Counted from the first letter of the stretch, positions 1 through 8,813 are shown. The stretch: 64,000 nucleotides of DNA from Clostridium saccharobutylicum DSM 13864 (GCF_000473995.1 NC_022571.1:2511416-2575415), one strand, 5' to 3'. Notes: generated by a model from the letters alone, not told the origin. Made by a program: numbers and translations.

Positions 1-48
1 AGTATTAAATATAAAAATAATTTTATGATATATTAAATAATTCCTTAT

Positions 49-92
49 GAATGTATATGACTGATATTGAATGAATATGAATCACCATGATT
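49..92 (+). promoter_or_regulatory. Candidate upstream activating repeats for the sigma-54 promoter
   Basis: Two 12-bp direct repeats, GAATGTATATGA at 49-60 and GAATGAATATGA at 69-80, differ at one base and are 20 bp apart, close to two helical turns. A short inverted repeat AATCA-CCA-TGATT follows at 80-92. They lie 30-70 bp upstream of the -24 element at 119. Sigma-54 promoters of mannose/levan-type PTS operons in Firmicutes are activated by LevR/ManR-type enhancer proteins bound upstream. That these repeats are the activator site is inference; no activator gene is in the window. Confidence 0.5.
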
Positions 93-118
93 ATTTTTTT
101 CTTTTGTAATACACTTTG

Positions 119-136
119 TTGGCATAATAGTTGCTT
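119..136 (+). promoter_or_regulatory. Sigma-54 (-24/-12) promoter of the mannose-type PTS operon
   Basis: The sequence TTGGCA-TAATAG-TTGCTT carries GG at 121-122 and GC at 133-134, exactly 12 bp apart, matching the sigma-54 consensus TGGCAC-N5-TTGCW with one mismatch. It lies 285 bp upstream of the IIB start, giving a leader of about 275 nt. RpoN promoters with LevR-type activators are the known way clostridia, listeria and bacilli switch on mannose/fructose-family PTS operons. Confidence 0.85.
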
Positions 137-269
137 TAAATATAATCAAGAAAGGAGAACAAATACATAAATTTATAAATGCTTTATACAAAGGGATTCA
201 ACAATTGTAGTTTTTACTTATATCTGCTAAATATATTTCAAATAAGTCATAGTGTATTATTTTGTATAT

Positions 270-283
270 TGAAAACGATTTAG
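270..283 (+). promoter_or_regulatory. cre-like site in the leader of the PTS operon
   Basis: TGAAAACGATTTAG matches the CcpA operator consensus TGWAANCGNTNWCA at all but the last two positions. It lies in the transcribed leader between the sigma-54 promoter and the IIB gene, where CcpA could act as a roadblock. This is a consensus match only. The rest of 137-420 shows no credible gene. Confidence 0.35.
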
Positions 284-420
284 AGGGGATGAATATTTTA
301 GGATGTAAAATAACTATGTAATTGCGACAACAGTATGAGTAATTATAAATTTTATCAAAAGATTGCCAGAGGATTATGAAAAAACAGAATTATATTAAAG
401 AAAAATGGAGGAATACAAAA

Positions 421-912
421 ATGGAAATAAGTTTTGTGAGAATTGATGACAGATTAATACATGGACAAGTAGCTACAGTTTGGACTAAAGCTAGCGGATG
501 CAACAGAATAATGGCTTGCAGCGATGAAGTCGCTAATGATCCTTTAAGAAAACAATTATTATTACAAGTTTGTCCACAAGGATATAAAGCATATGTTTTA
601 CCAATTGAAAAGGCAATAGCAGCATATAAAAATCCTAAATATGATAGTTTTAAAACATTATTCTTATTTACAAATCCTACTGATGTTTTAAGAATGATAG
701 AAGGCGGAGTTGATTTTAAGTCTGTAAATGTTGGTGGAATGTGCTTTAAAGAAGGTAAAACACAAATTACTAATGCAGTTTGTGTAGATGATAAGGATAT
801 TGAATCATTCAAGAAAATTAGCGAAAAAGGTGTTGAATTAGAATTAAGAAAATTAGCACAAGATTCTAAGGTTGATTTAATTGATAAACTTAAAAGTTTA
901 AATCTTATCTAA
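421..912 (+). CDS. PTS mannose/sorbose-family transporter, EIIB subunit
   Basis: Phosphocarrier subunit that takes phosphate from EIIA and gives it to the incoming sugar in the mannose/fructose/sorbose PTS class. The motif VRIDDRLIHGQVATVW near the N-terminus holds the phospho-accepting histidine (about His14), and the 163-residue length is normal for a free IIB. I start at 421, not at the in-frame ATG at 376, because GGAGG lies just upstream of 421 and the family begins MxISFVRIDDRLIHGQ. It is first in an operon with IIC and IID. No IIA gene is visible, so that domain must lie left of the window or elsewhere. Substrate cannot be assigned from sequence. Confidence 0.93.
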   Translation: MEISFVRIDDRLIHGQVATVWTKASGCNRIMACSDEVANDPLRKQLLLQVCPQGYKAYVLPIEKAIAAYKNPKYDSFKTLFLFTNPTDVLRMIEGGVDFKSVNVGGMCFKEGKTQITNAVCVDDKDIESFKKISEKGVELELRKLAQDSKVDLIDKLKSLNLI

Positions 913-970
913 ACTATTTAATGTTTAGATTAAATTATAAGTATATGAATATAATTTTTTATTTAATAAA

Positions 971-1003
971 AATGTAGAATAGACTATAAGTTGATTCTAC
1001 ATT
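971..1003 (+). repeat. Intercistronic hairpin between IIB and IIC
   Basis: AATGTAGAAT at 971-980 pairs perfectly with ATTCTACATT at 994-1003 around a 13-nt loop. No T-run follows, so it is not a typical intrinsic terminator. It occupies the unusually long 154-bp gap between IIB and IIC and may stabilise or process the mRNA, giving different IIB and IIC/IID levels (inference). Confidence 0.6.
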
Positions 1004-1066
1004 GCAAATAATATATTACGTTATTATTATATATATTTTGTTAAAGAAGAAAGAGGGGAATTACAA

Positions 1067-1861
1067 ATGAGCACTTTACAATTAATTTTATTAATAATAG
1101 TTGCAGCAATTGCTGGTATGGGTAGTGTACTTGATGAAGCACAATTCCATAGACCATTAGTTGCGTGCACACTAGTAGGACTCGTATTAGGTGATCTTCA
1201 AACCGGAATTATATTAGGTGGAACTCTTGAAATGCTAGCACTTGGTTGGATGAATGTTGGTGCCGCTATGGCACCAGATGCAGCACTTGCAAGTGTAATT
1301 TCAGCAGTATTAGTAATAGTTGGAAAGCAATCAATAGGTGCAGGTATAGCGGTTGCAATTCCAATTGCCGCAGCAGGACAAGTACTTACTATATTTGTAA
1401 GAACAATAACAGTATTCTTTCAACATTTGGCTGATAAGTGTGCAGAAAATGCAAATACAACAGGAATAGAAATATGCCATATTGCGGGACTTGCACTTCA
1501 AGGTATTCGTGTTGCTGTGCCAGCTGCAATAGTAGGAGTATTAGCGGGTACTGATGCTGTAAATGCAATGCTTGCAGCTATTCCAGAAGTTATAACAAAG
1601 GGGTTACAAGTATCAGGAGGATTCATAGTTGTAGTTGGATATGCAATGGTAATTAATATGATGAATAGTAAAGCTTTAATGCCATTTTTCTTCATAGGAT
1701 TCTTATTAGCAGCATTTACTAACTTCAATTTAATTGGTTTCGGTGCAGTAGGTGTTATTGCAGCAATATTCCATATCAAATCAATTGCTAATCAAGGTCA
1801 AGCTGTAGCAGCAGTTGCAACTGGCGGCGTTGATGATGTAGATGATTCAGAATTACTATAG
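1067..1861 (+). CDS. PTS mannose/sorbose-family transporter, EIIC subunit
   Basis: Integral membrane channel subunit of a mannose-family PTS. The 264-residue protein opens with a hydrophobic helix (LQLILLIIVAAIAGMGSVLDEAQ), then the family hallmark GxxLGDLQTGIILGGTLEMLALGWMNVGAAMAPD, and has several further hydrophobic segments consistent with an EII-Sor (PF03609) protein. A GAGGGG ribosome site precedes the ATG. The acidic tail (DDVDDSELL) is typical of the family. It stops 23 bp before IID. IIC and IID form the membrane complex served by the IIB encoded upstream. Confidence 0.93.
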   Translation: MSTLQLILLIIVAAIAGMGSVLDEAQFHRPLVACTLVGLVLGDLQTGIILGGTLEMLALGWMNVGAAMAPDAALASVISAVLVIVGKQSIGAGIAVAIPIAAAGQVLTIFVRTITVFFQHLADKCAENANTTGIEICHIAGLALQGIRVAVPAAIVGVLAGTDAVNAMLAAIPEVITKGLQVSGGFIVVVGYAMVINMMNSKALMPFFFIGFLLAAFTNFNLIGFGAVGVIAAIFHIKSIANQGQAVAAVATGGVDDVDDSELL

Positions 1862-1884
1862 CTTAGTTGAGGGAGGTTCTAACG

Positions 1885-2706
1885 ATGAGTGAAAAAAAAT
1901 TAAATAAAAGTGATATAATAAAAATGTTTATTCGTTCAAATTTTTTATTGGGATCATATAACTTTGAAAGAATGCAAGCAATAGGATTTTGTGTAACATT
2001 AATCCCTGCATTAAAGAAGCTATATAAGGGTGATGAATTGAGTGCTGCGTTAAAAAGACATTTAGAATTCTTTAATACTCAACCTTTCGTTGCAACTCCA
2101 ATTATGGGAATAACTGCAGCCATGGAAGAACAAAGAGCTAATGGTGCTCCTATTGATGAATCATCAATTAGTGGTGTTAAGGTTGGATTAATGGGACCTT
2201 TAGCGGGTGTTGGAGATCCAATATTTTGGGGAACTGTAAGGCCTGTACTTGCAGCATTAGGAGCCGGACTTGCATTAAGCGGAAGTATTATTGGACCGTT
2301 AATATTCTTCTTAGGATTCAATGTTATAAGACTTGCAACAAATTGGTATGGAATGTTTTATGGATATGAAAAAGGAACTCAATTAGTTTCTGATATGGCT
2401 GGAAATAAATTAAGATATCTTACAGAAGGATCTTCAGTTCTAGGTCTATTAGTTATAGGTGGACTTGTATCAAAATGGACTACAGTTAACATTCCGTTTG
2501 TTCTTTCTCAATATACAAAAAGTGATGGAACGCAAGTTACTACAACAATTCAAAGTGTATTAGATAGTTTGATGCCAGGTTTAGTACCACTTCTATTAAC
2601 TTTCTTATGCATGTATTTATTAAAGAAAAAGGTCAATCCATTACTAATTATATTTGGATTATTTGTAGTAGGAATTATAGGAACTGCTTTAGGCGTATTA
2701 GCATAG
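1885..2706 (+). CDS. PTS mannose/sorbose-family transporter, EIID subunit
   Basis: Second membrane subunit (EIID-AGA, PF03613), unique to the mannose class. The N-terminal part contains RSNFLLGSYNFERMQAIGF and the central GVKVGLMGPLAGVGDPIFWGTVRPVL motif that define the family; hydrophobic segments follow to the C-terminus. I start at ATG 1885 (273 residues) because GGGAGG lies 8 bp upstream; the in-frame TTG at 1867 would place that ribosome site inside the gene. Last gene of the IIB-IIC-IID operon, followed closely by a strong terminator. Confidence 0.93.
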   Translation: MSEKKLNKSDIIKMFIRSNFLLGSYNFERMQAIGFCVTLIPALKKLYKGDELSAALKRHLEFFNTQPFVATPIMGITAAMEEQRANGAPIDESSISGVKVGLMGPLAGVGDPIFWGTVRPVLAALGAGLALSGSIIGPLIFFLGFNVIRLATNWYGMFYGYEKGTQLVSDMAGNKLRYLTEGSSVLGLLVIGGLVSKWTTVNIPFVLSQYTKSDGTQVTTTIQSVLDSLMPGLVPLLLTFLCMYLLKKKVNPLLIIFGLFVVGIIGTALGVLA

Positions 2707-2715
2707 ATTTTTATA

Positions 2716-2763
2716 AAATAACATTCAAATCTCTATTTATAGGGATTTGAATGTTATTTTTTG
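2716..2763 (+). terminator. Rho-independent terminator of the mannose-type PTS operon
   Basis: A 16-bp perfect stem, AAATAACATTCAAATC at 2716-2731 with its complement at 2744-2759, closes a 12-nt loop and runs into a T-rich tail. It lies 10 bp past the IID stop. Confidence 0.9.
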
Positions 2764-3110
2764 ATTTCATAATTTTAATTATTTATATAAAATCCAATAA
2801 ATTTTATCATATTTTATATTTTAGTAGAAATTCACATGTTATAATATTACCTGAAAAGTAAACAATTATATTATTTTTATAGAATATGTATGAAATTTTT
2901 AGCGAAATATTTTATCCTATGTAATATTGAAAGTGATGGCAAATAATTAAGGAAATTAATATATTAACTTGTTTATAGAATGTATTTATAATAAAGAATT
3001 GTATTATAAATAATAAATTTAAGTTTTATATGATTACATTAGAGCATGATTCGTTTATAAAGAAAAAATATAAGGTAAATATTCAAAATAAATTATTTAT
3101 GATAATGATA

Positions 3111-3178
3111 GATTGAAATCAATCAAAATAATTACATATTGAGGGATATTAGTCAAAAAAATCAAAATGTAAACATTT
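3111..3178. promoter_or_regulatory. Two inverted repeats upstream of fruR, candidate operators
   Basis: GATTGA-AA-TCAATC at 3111-3124 and AAATGT-AA-ACATTT at 3165-3178 are perfect 6+2+6 palindromes in the 560-bp gap before fruR. The second (TGTAAACATTTA) also resembles a degenerate CcpA cre. DeoR-type FruR proteins usually autoregulate their fructose operon, so either could be a FruR or CcpA site. The rest of 2764-3215 is AT-rich and shows no gene. Confidence 0.35.
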
Positions 3179-3215
3179 AAAAATAAAAAAAGTGAATTAT
3201 TTTGAATGAAAATGA

Positions 3216-3244
3216 TTGATTTTTTTTATAAGATGGTATATTAT
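3216..3244 (+). promoter_or_regulatory. Sigma-A promoter of the fructose operon
   Basis: TTGATT at 3216-3221 and TATTAT at 3239-3244 are separated by 17 bp. Transcription would start about 3250, leaving a very short leader before the GAGGAG ribosome site of fruR. Consensus match only. Confidence 0.55.
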
Positions 3245-3264
3245 AAAGAAGAGGAGTGGTGATA

Positions 3265-4020
3265 ATGTTTACAGAAGAAAGATATAATATCATTCTTCAA
3301 GAACTGAAACAAAAAGGAATAGTTTCAGTCACGGATTTAGTCAATATACTTGATGCTTCGGAGTCTACAGTAAGAAGAGATTTAAATTCTTTAGATAGTG
3401 AAGGTCTTTTGAAAAAAATTCATGGAGGTGCTATTTTAATAGGAGAAAGTACTTCTAAACATGATTACCAAGTCAATGTTAGACAAACTTTAAATTCTGA
3501 AGAAAAAAAATTAATAGCAAAATATGCAGCAGGTTTAATTAAAGAAAATGATGTAATATACTTAGATGCTGGAACAACTACAGAACTATTAATTGATTTC
3601 ATTGAGGCAAAAAACATAACTGTAGTTACAAATGGTATAAGTCATGCCAAAAAGCTTTTAGAAAAGGGAATTAAAACCTTTATATTAGGAGGAGAATTGA
3701 AGGCCGTTACAGAAGCGATAGTAGGAAGTAGTGCAGTAGATGATTTGAAAAAATTTAATTTTTCAAAGGCATTTTTAGGAACTAATGGCGTAAGTAATAA
3801 AAATGGCTATACTACCCCTGACATGAATGAAGCAATGGTTAAGGCAGAAGCCATGAAAAGATCTAGTGAATCCTTTGTATTAGCAGATCAATCTAAATTA
3901 GAAGAAGTAAGTTTTATAACTTTCGGAGCAATAACAGATTCAACACTAATAACAATTAAAATAAATGGCAATAATAATAGTTATGATACTAATGTAATAG
4001 GAGTGGTAAAAAATGATTAA
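3265..4020 (+). CDS. fruR: DeoR-family transcriptional regulator of the fructose operon
   Basis: Repressor expected to sense fructose-1-phosphate and control fruR-fruK-fruA. The N-terminus has the DeoR winged helix-turn-helix (VTDLVNILDASESTVRRDLNSLDSEG) followed by the family signature KKIHGGA; the C-terminal sugar-phosphate sensor (DeoRC) contains DAGTTTELL and TNGISHAKKLL. I choose ATG 3265 because GAGGAG ends 8 bp upstream; the GTG at 3256 overlaps that site. The stop codon overlaps the fruK start by 8 bp, indicating translational coupling. Confidence 0.9.
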   Translation: MFTEERYNIILQELKQKGIVSVTDLVNILDASESTVRRDLNSLDSEGLLKKIHGGAILIGESTSKHDYQVNVRQTLNSEEKKLIAKYAAGLIKENDVIYLDAGTTTELLIDFIEAKNITVVTNGISHAKKLLEKGIKTFILGGELKAVTEAIVGSSAVDDLKKFNFSKAFLGTNGVSNKNGYTTPDMNEAMVKAEAMKRSSESFVLADQSKLEEVSFITFGAITDSTLITIKINGNNNSYDTNVIGVVKND

Positions 4021-4918
4021 TACTATAACACTAAACCCTTCTTTAGACTATATAGTTAAAGTTGATTCTTTTAAAGTTGATGCTTTAAATAGAAGTTTAG
4101 AAGAACAAGTATATGCAGGTGGTAAGGGAATTAATGTATCAATTGTTCTAAAGAATTTAGGAGTAGAAAATACAGCTTTGGGATATATAGCTGGATTTAC
4201 AGGTGAAGAAATTTCGAGACAGGTTAAAGAACATGGGGTTAACTGTGATTTTATCAAATTAAAAAATGGTTTATCAAGAATAAACGTAAAACTTAAAAGT
4301 GATGGAGAAACAGAAATCAATGGTTCAGGACCAGTAATAACTGAAACTGATTTACAAAATCTTTATGAAAAATTAAATTCATTAACTAAAGGTGATTACC
4401 TTATATTATCAGGAAGCATACCCAATAGTGTACCTGATGATATTTATGAAAACATAATGAAGAGTTTATTAGATAAAGGAATAGAATTCGTAGTTGATGC
4501 AACAAAGGACTTATTATTAAAAGTATTAAAATATAAACCATTTTTAATTAAACCAAATCACCACGAATTAGCAGAAATGTTCAATATAGAATTAAAGAGT
4601 GATGAAGATATAATTACATATGGTAAAAAGCTTCAAGAAATGGGAGCAAAGAATGTTCTTATATCAATGGCTGGAGATGGCGCTATTCTTCTACCTGAAA
4701 ATGGAGAGCCAATAAAAAGAGAAGTTCCAAAGGGAGTATTAAAAAATTCAGTTGGAGCAGGAGATTCTATGGTTGCAGGTTTCTTATGCGGATATCTTAA
4801 AAATAAAAATATAGATGAAGCATTTAAAATGGGAATTGCAACTGGTAGTGCAAGTGCCTTTTCAGAAGAACTTGCAACTAAAGAACAAGTTGAAGAATTA
4901 TTACTTCAAATGAAATAA
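4013..4918 (+). CDS. fruK: 1-phosphofructokinase
   Basis: Phosphorylates fructose-1-phosphate to fructose-1,6-bisphosphate with ATP, the second step after PTS uptake. The 301-residue PfkB-family protein shows the first signature GGKGINVSIVLKNLG and the C-terminal signature with catalytic aspartate KNSVGAGDSMVAGF; GGG to AGG changes are absent. It begins TLNPSLDYIVKV, the usual 1-PFK N-terminus. The start overlaps the fruR stop, with ATAGGAG upstream. FruR, FruK and FruA together form the standard fructose operon. Confidence 0.95.
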   Translation: MINTITLNPSLDYIVKVDSFKVDALNRSLEEQVYAGGKGINVSIVLKNLGVENTALGYIAGFTGEEISRQVKEHGVNCDFIKLKNGLSRINVKLKSDGETEINGSGPVITETDLQNLYEKLNSLTKGDYLILSGSIPNSVPDDIYENIMKSLLDKGIEFVVDATKDLLLKVLKYKPFLIKPNHHELAEMFNIELKSDEDIITYGKKLQEMGAKNVLISMAGDGAILLPENGEPIKREVPKGVLKNSVGAGDSMVAGFLCGYLKNKNIDEAFKMGIATGSASAFSEELATKEQVEELLLQMK

Positions 4919-4989
4919 TAATATAATTTATTATAAAATATCAATTTAAAGGTTTACATTAAACAAAGGAATTAAGGGAGGAATATTTT

Positions 4990-6933
4990 ATGAAAATAGT
5001 TGATCTATTACACAAACAAGGTATTAATTTAAATATTAGTCCAGCATCTAAAAATGAGTGTATTAATGAATTAGTCGACCTTATGGATAAAACAGGGAAT
5101 TTAAATAATAAAGAAGAATATAAAAAAGCAATACTAGCTAGAGAAGAATTAAGTACTACAGGTATTGGAGATGGAATAGCAATACCTCATGGAAAAACTA
5201 AGGCTGTTAAACAAGCTTCACTTGCAGCTGCAGTAAGTAAGAAAGGCGTAGATTATGATTCATTAGATGGAATGCCAGCACACCTTTTCTTCATGATAGC
5301 AGTGCCAGATAATAGTGACAATTTACACTTAGAAGTTCTAGCAAGATTATCTACAATATTGATGGATGAAAGTTTTAGAACAAGTTTAATAAACTGTACT
5401 GATAAAGATGAATTCTTAAGATTAATAGATGAAAAAGAAGCTGAAAAATTTCCAGATGAACCTAGAAAAGAAGCTAGTGTAAGTAATGATGGTTATAGAG
5501 TATTGGCAGTAACTGCTTGCCCTACTGGAATCGCACATACTTATATGGCAGCTGAAAGTCTTGAAAACAAGGGTAAAGAAATGGGCGTTTCAATAAAAGT
5601 TGAAACAAACGGTTCTGGAGGAGCTAAGAATGTTTTAACTAAAGAAGAAATTAAAAATGCTGAATGTATAATTATAGCAGCTGATAAAAACGTTGAAATG
5701 GCAAGATTCGATGGGAAAAGAGTTATAAAAACTAAGGTGGCAGATGGAATTCATAAAGCTACTGAATTAATTGAAAAAGCTACAAATGGAAGTGCTCCAA
5801 TTTATCATCACGAAGGTGGAAGTGAAGATAACTCAGAAATTGAAAGTGAAGGAATTGGACGTCAAATTTACAAACATCTTATGAATGGTGTATCTCATAT
5901 GTTACCATTTGTTATAGGTGGAGGTATACTTATAGCTTTAGCATTCCTTTTCGATACATTTAACCCTGCAAATCCTAGTGGATTTGGATCAGGTACACCA
6001 TTAGCAGCATTTTTCATGAAGGTTGGTGGTAGTTCATTTGGATTTATGTTACCTATACTTGCTGGTTATATAGCTATGAGTATTGCTGATAGACCAGGTT
6101 TAGCAGTTGGTTTTGTTGGTGGATTTATAGCTAAGGAAGGTATAACTTTTGCAAGTGCTTTTGATCCAAAAGTAGCAGTAGTTAGTGGCGGTTTCTTAGG
6201 CGCATTGTTCGCAGGTTTTCTTGCAGGTTATTTAGTGTTAGCATTAAAGAAAATCTTTAATGCATTACCAGAAACATTAGAAGGATTAAAACCAACATTG
6301 TTATATCCTGTATTTGGAATATTATTAGTTGGATTAATAATGATTGCTGTAAATCCTTTCTTCGGTGCAATTAATACTGGACTTACAAATGGCCTTAATT
6401 CAATGGGTGGAACAAGTAAAGTTCTTCTTGGAATAGTTGTTGCTGGTATGATGGCAATAGATATGGGTGGCCCTTTCAACAAAGCAGCATATGTATTTGG
6501 TACAGCATCTCTTAGTGCATCAATGGCTGCTGGAAACCAAAACGGTTTCTTAATAATGGCAGCTGTAATGGCTGGTGGTATGGTTCCACCACTTGCAATT
6601 GCATTATGTACAACATTCTTTGGAAATAGATTTACTGAAAATGAAAGAAAATCAGGTATAACAAATTATATCATGGGATTATCATTCATTACAGAAGGTG
6701 CAATACCTTTTGCAGCAGCAGATCCAATAAGAGTAATACCTTCTTGTATAGTTGGATCAGCTACAGCAGGTGCAATTTCAATGTTATTTAATTGTACACT
6801 AATGGCACCACATGGTGGAATATTCGTTGTTCCAGTTATAGGAAATCCATTTGGATATATTGCAGCAGTTGTAATAGGTGCGATAGTTGGTATGATTATA
6901 ATGGCAATATTAAAGAAACCTATAAGAAAATAG
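4990..6933 (+). CDS. fruA: PTS fructose transporter, EIIABC
   Basis: Single-chain fructose permease that imports fructose as fructose-1-phosphate. Domain order is IIA (1-~150, phospho-His67 in GDGIAIPHGKT), IIB (~168-270, phospho-Cys177 in VTACPTGIAHTYMAAE) and IIC (~290-640, about ten hydrophobic segments including FNKAAYVFGTASLSASMAAG and LSFITEGAIPFAAADP). The 647-residue length is typical for a fused EIIABC. A GGGAGG site precedes ATG 4990, and a 71-bp gap with no terminator follows fruK, so it is co-transcribed. Confidence 0.96.
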   Translation: MKIVDLLHKQGINLNISPASKNECINELVDLMDKTGNLNNKEEYKKAILAREELSTTGIGDGIAIPHGKTKAVKQASLAAAVSKKGVDYDSLDGMPAHLFFMIAVPDNSDNLHLEVLARLSTILMDESFRTSLINCTDKDEFLRLIDEKEAEKFPDEPRKEASVSNDGYRVLAVTACPTGIAHTYMAAESLENKGKEMGVSIKVETNGSGGAKNVLTKEEIKNAECIIIAADKNVEMARFDGKRVIKTKVADGIHKATELIEKATNGSAPIYHHEGGSEDNSEIESEGIGRQIYKHLMNGVSHMLPFVIGGGILIALAFLFDTFNPANPSGFGSGTPLAAFFMKVGGSSFGFMLPILAGYIAMSIADRPGLAVGFVGGFIAKEGITFASAFDPKVAVVSGGFLGALFAGFLAGYLVLALKKIFNALPETLEGLKPTLLYPVFGILLVGLIMIAVNPFFGAINTGLTNGLNSMGGTSKVLLGIVVAGMMAIDMGGPFNKAAYVFGTASLSASMAAGNQNGFLIMAAVMAGGMVPPLAIALCTTFFGNRFTENERKSGITNYIMGLSFITEGAIPFAAADPIRVIPSCIVGSATAGAISMLFNCTLMAPHGGIFVVPVIGNPFGYIAAVVIGAIVGMIIMAILKKPIRK

Positions 6934-6946
6934 TAATAATATAAAT

Positions 6947-6996
6947 AATAAGTTCTAGTTTTGCTTAAAATAAGTTTAACTAGAACTTATTTTTAT
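6947..6996 (+). terminator. Rho-independent terminator of the fructose operon
   Basis: AATAAGTTCTAGTT at 6947-6960 pairs with AACTAGAACTTATT at 6978-6991 around a 17-nt loop and is followed by TTTATT. It ends the fruRKA transcript 13 bp after fruA. Confidence 0.85.
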
Positions 6997-7300
6997 TAAG
7001 TATTATATTCTATTGAGTCTGTGCACGTGTAAAACATAAACTACCTGCCATGCTATACTGGAGATTGATATGTAAGTATCGTATTCACTAATTCAGAAAA
7101 GATTATTAATATAGATTTTTATAATTATCCCTAATTATCTGTTTTTACTTAAAAAATCAAAAAAACGAACAACTCTATATTAATATTTAAAATAAAAAAA
7201 TTTAATTCTTTATTATAGTTTGTATCATATGTTACATAAATTCATAAATTATTATAGTATCATTAGTTCACAGATAGGTCATAATATTATTAATAATATT

Positions 7301-7346
7301 TGACGTCAAAAAAACGTCAAAAACTTTTGTAATATTTTGTTATACT
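7301..7346 (+). promoter_or_regulatory. Extended -10 promoter with tandem ACGTCAAAAA boxes
   Basis: TG-T-TATACT at 7338-7346 is an extended -10 without a good -35. Just upstream the 10-mer ACGTCAAAAA occurs at 7303 and again at 7314, 11 bp apart (one helical turn); the first copy also forms the palindrome TGACGTCA. The repeat in place of a -35 suggests a regulator binding site for the downstream unknown gene (inference). The remainder of 6997-7300 is AT-rich with no recognisable feature. Confidence 0.45.
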
Positions 7347-7428
7347 TTACAAAATGCTTATAGGGATAAATATTAAAAAATGGCTTAACTGCAATATTTT
7401 TTTACATTTTAAATTAGGAGGATATGAA

Positions 7429-8067
7429 ATGAGTTTATTTTTAGGAAAAATACATTATTGGTTATTTAATAAAATTTTATGGTTTGAAAGACTAGAAGAT
7501 GAAATAATTAGTCTTGCAAAACAAGAAGGATTAAATATTGAAATTTTATCAAACGAAATAGAAAAAAAATATGGAGCTAAGCTTCCAAATAAACCTCTAG
7601 AAGATATGATTGATACAGGTAATATTCATGGATGGCTACAATCAAAAATACATTCTGCTGAAGGAAGAATGGCAGCATGGACAACTGAAATTATTAGAAA
7701 CAATGAAAAATCAAAATCTAAAATGGAAGAAATATATACTTATCAAGGAACTAAAGCAGCTAGAGAAGTTATTGAAAATTCTGGCGAGCTTACAACTGCG
7801 GTAGATATATTTAATAGTATAAATGATTATATATTAGATGGAATGCCATGTGATAGAGTTAATGAAGTAATAACTTCGGAAGAAAATATAGTTGAATGGA
7901 GAAGAACAATCTGTGTTCATAAAGATATATGGAATGAAGCAAATGGAGATGTGGAATACTTCTATTATTTAAGAAATCTTTGGATTAAAGCATTTGTAAA
8001 TGAGGTTAGTCCGGAATTTGAATATATAGAAAAAGAAAATGGCGTAATGGCAATACAAAAGTGCTAA
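7429..8067 (+). CDS. Conserved hypothetical protein
   Basis: A 212-residue soluble protein of unknown function that begins MSLFLGKIHYWLFNKILWFERLEDEI. No signal peptide, membrane span or catalytic motif is apparent; it is rich in charged helices. ATG 7429 is chosen because a perfect AGGAGG (7416-7421) precedes it; an upstream in-frame ATG at 7354 has no ribosome site. It sits 108 bp upstream of a hemerythrin-like gene on the same strand with no terminator between, so the two may be co-transcribed and work together, perhaps in redox, metal or oxygen handling (inference). Confidence 0.75.
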   Translation: MSLFLGKIHYWLFNKILWFERLEDEIISLAKQEGLNIEILSNEIEKKYGAKLPNKPLEDMIDTGNIHGWLQSKIHSAEGRMAAWTTEIIRNNEKSKSKMEEIYTYQGTKAAREVIENSGELTTAVDIFNSINDYILDGMPCDRVNEVITSEENIVEWRRTICVHKDIWNEANGDVEYFYYLRNLWIKAFVNEVSPEFEYIEKENGVMAIQKC

Positions 8068-8175
8068 CTAAATATATTCGAAATAAAGATGGAACTTTAA
8101 TAATTTAATATATTTATGCAATCTATTAAACATATAAATTGAACATATAAAGTATATGTTGGGAGGTAATGTCTG

Positions 8176-8724
8176 ATGAATGCAGTAGATTTAATGGTAG
8201 AAGAACATGCATATATAAAACGCATGCTTAAGGTTGTACGAAAAGTCTGCTTTGAATCTTTAGAAAATCATAAGGTAAACTATGATGACTTTTACTTAAT
8301 TATAGATTTTATTAGAAATTATGCAGATTGTCATCATCACAAAAAGGAAGAAAATTTTCTTTTCAATAAGATGGTAGAAAATCTTGGGGCATTAGGAGAA
8401 AAAACTGTAAAGTATGGAATGCTCGTGGAACATGATTTAGGAAGATACTATATAATGACTCTTGATAAATCACTAAAGGATTTAAAAAACGGAAACAAAG
8501 AAGCACTTTTAGATGTAATTGCAAATGCCATTAGTTATGCTGATTTATTAGAAAGACATATTGAAAAAGAAAATAATGTTATATATAAATTTGCACAAAG
8601 AGAGCTTGATGATCAAGTATTAAAATCTATAGATGATGATTGTTGTAAATTTGAAAGCAGTAACTTACATGTAAGAGATAAATATGTTTCGATTTTAGAA
8701 AAATTAGAACTAAAATATCTTTGA
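8176..8724 (+). CDS. Hemerythrin HHE-domain protein
   Basis: A 182-residue protein built as one hemerythrin-type four-helix bundle that would bind a non-haem di-iron centre and sense or carry oxygen, nitric oxide or iron. Candidate ligands are His11 (VEEHAYIKR), the His53-His55/Glu59 cluster (DCHHHKKEEN), His86 (LVEHDLGR) and His128/Glu132 (LERHIEKE). Ribosome site GGGAGG is upstream. In anaerobic clostridia such proteins are usually linked to oxidative or nitrosative stress (established for the family, not shown here). Its terminator has been split by the adjacent insertion sequence. Confidence 0.88.
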   Translation: MNAVDLMVEEHAYIKRMLKVVRKVCFESLENHKVNYDDFYLIIDFIRNYADCHHHKKEENFLFNKMVENLGALGEKTVKYGMLVEHDLGRYYIMTLDKSLKDLKNGNKEALLDVIANAISYADLLERHIEKENNVIYKFAQRELDDQVLKSIDDDCCKFESSNLHVRDKYVSILEKLELKYL

Positions 8725-8813
8725 AGTAAAAAATATTTTTAAAAATAAAGGTAAGCTAAGTATAGAGATAAAAGAATAAAATGGTCCCTATGTCAAGGAC
8801 ATTTTGAAAAAGG

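Noticed and set aside
179-283. 34-codon open frame in the leader of the sigma-54 PTS operon
   Set aside because: It follows an AAGGAG-like site too far upstream, has no recognisable composition, and spans a cre-like site; I treat the region as untranslated leader.
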